Shown here: positions 63,331 through 64,000 of the stretch, piece after piece
How positions within the stretch are numbered: the stretch's first letter is position 1
How the letters are laid out: the number at the start of each line of letters is the position of its first letter
Notes under the pieces: model-generated
Database searches by the model: none
What the model saw: the letters and a program-made list of their open reading frames with translations, nothing else
What the model was told of the DNA's origin: nothing
Program-made: the position numbers and the translations under genes
From: Spirulina subsalsa PCC 9445
GTDB lineage: Bacteria > Cyanobacteriota > Cyanobacteriia > Cyanobacteriales > Spirulinaceae
Assembly: GCF_000314005.1 (NCBI RefSeq)
Contig: NZ_JH980292.1
Span: 383,410 to 447,409, forward strand
DNA: 64,000 nt
Direction of reading: 5' to 3'

Positions 63331-64000
63331 TTAATTGTCCTGCCAGTATAAAGGGTTACTCCCTATACTAGCTTGATTTTCCCCTCGTTCGAGTTCGTCT
63401 TCTAAAAAAGTTAAGTTTGGGCTAGGTTGGGGGGGATCAAGGGGGTGGAGTTGGTCTGGGGGGATAGTGGGAATGGGTTGTTGTTCAAGGGTGATCAGTT
63501 GGCAGATTTCGTCGGTCATAAAGCCTAGTGCCATGGGACGTAGGGCGTTGGGGATCATTTGCACGTCGTAGAGTTCACTGATTACGCCGTCGATTTGTAA
63601 CCAGTGGTCGATGATTCCGGTGTTGAGGTTAATCCAGAGTAGGCCACATTGGGCGATCGCATCTTTGGCGGTTAAACGGTCTTCAAGTTCGAGTCCGCTA
63701 AAGGTTTGCTCTCCTCTAGGTTTGGAGAGTCCCACAATCGCCCAATCTTGATGGAAGGTTAAACCGCGTAAATAGCCCGGACAGAAGGTCACAGGTTCAA
63801 ATTGACCTAACACGGGGTCAAAGTAGCCGAAATCGCCTGTTCCTGAGTTCAGAAGCCATAATTTTCCCCGATACCAGCGCGGAGAGTGGGGCATGGAGAG
63901 GTTAGTCAGGATCACCTCGTTGGTTTGCATATCCACGACACATCCCCCATCCCGTCGTCGTTGTCGCCACCCGGCGGCTACATCGGAACGACTGACGGCG
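63331..64000 (-). CDS. TIGR03032/DUF4915-type protein, 5' partial
   Basis: The gene runs off the right edge of the window. In frame upstream of the GTG at 63936 are 21 more codons (AVSRSDVAAGWRQRRRDGGC and one more) with no stop. These match how family members read (W-R-x-R-R-x-G-G-x-V/I), so the GTG is internal. The visible part reads LSMPHSPRWYRGKLWLLNSG and GYFDPVLGQFEPVTFCPGYL with propeller-like strands (LRGLTFHQDWAIVGLSKPRG). Relatives occur beside TPR domains in cyanobacteria; function unknown. The 3' end is complete. Confidence 0.75.
   Translation of the reverse strand, partial: AVSRSDVAAGWRQRRRDGGCVVDMQTNEVILTNLSMPHSPRWYRGKLWLLNSGTGDFGYFDPVLGQFEPVTFCPGYLRGLTFHQDWAIVGLSKPRGEQTFSGLELEDRLTAKDAIAQCGLLWINLNTGIIDHWLQIDGVISELYDVQMIPNALRPMALGFMTDEICQLITLEQQPIPTIPPDQLHPLDPPQPSPNLTFLEDELERGENQASIGSNPLYWQDN

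Overview
The window is cyanobacterial chromosomal DNA. The HIP1 octamer GCGATCGC is frequent throughout. The gene content is also cyanobacterial: Vipp1/IM30, a CIRCE-controlled groEL without groES, a pyruvate kinase with an added PEP-utilising domain, DUF4327, a Ser/Thr kinase-AAA-histidine kinase giant, an nSTAND-WD40 giant, and a CbiT-type cobalamin methyltransferase. Abundant short intergenic repeats suggest a filamentous or repeat-rich lineage. No rRNA, tRNA or CRISPR array was recognised, and the species cannot be named from this stretch.

Region 1 (1-10.0 kb) is a decayed defence and toxin-antitoxin island. It opens with a broken IS4-type transposase that abuts a radical SAM maturase lacking its C-terminal third. 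A divergent vMAP-type helix-turn-helix protein lies across an intergenic region carrying 10-bp-phased direct repeats. Next come two nearly identical NACHT NTPase genes, both ending at the same point after the motif FFAQ(S/T)D. In one, a MazE/MazF pair sits between the N-terminal and C-terminal halves. In the other the C-terminal half is missing and a small protein plus an HNH endonuclease follow. An orphan antitoxin-like gene, a PIN toxin with its partner, and a ghost copy of mazF complete the island.

Region 2 (10.0-27.4 kb) is mostly housekeeping: a BioF-like synthase, NfeD and SPFH membrane proteins, groEL with CIRCE and a terminator, ilvH, a DUF726-like hydrolase, ddl, a pyruvyltransferase-like enzyme, and a tight pyk / nucleotide-sugar epimerase / SLC13 transporter cluster. 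A graveyard of toxin fragments and trmB follow.

Region 3 (27.5-49.3 kb) holds signalling giants and lipid or cofactor genes: a 1936-residue triple-function kinase, a fatty acid desaturase, NAD kinase, vipp1, a class III nucleotide cyclase, cdsA, cbiT, a solo tnpB transposon, a CheY-like regulator, and a 1816-residue nSTAND/14-WD40 protein whose gene has absorbed dispersed repeats in frame.

Region 4 (49.3-64 kb) has pyrB, a MocR-type regulator, an ABC permease, a membrane GTPase, an RmlD-like reductase, a three-receiver response regulator, a RodZ-like membrane HTH protein, a 910-residue FG-GAP/DUF4114 protein and, running off the right edge, a TIGR03032-type protein.

A family of short inverted-repeat elements with ends close to TAGGGCTTGCTGAATAA recurs at seven or more intergenic sites and links regions 2 to 4. 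The strongest leads for something undescribed are the NACHT genes broken at one shared point with different two-gene cassettes beside them, the vMAP/radical SAM pair with phased repeats, and the in-frame capture of dispersed repeats by the WD40 gene.
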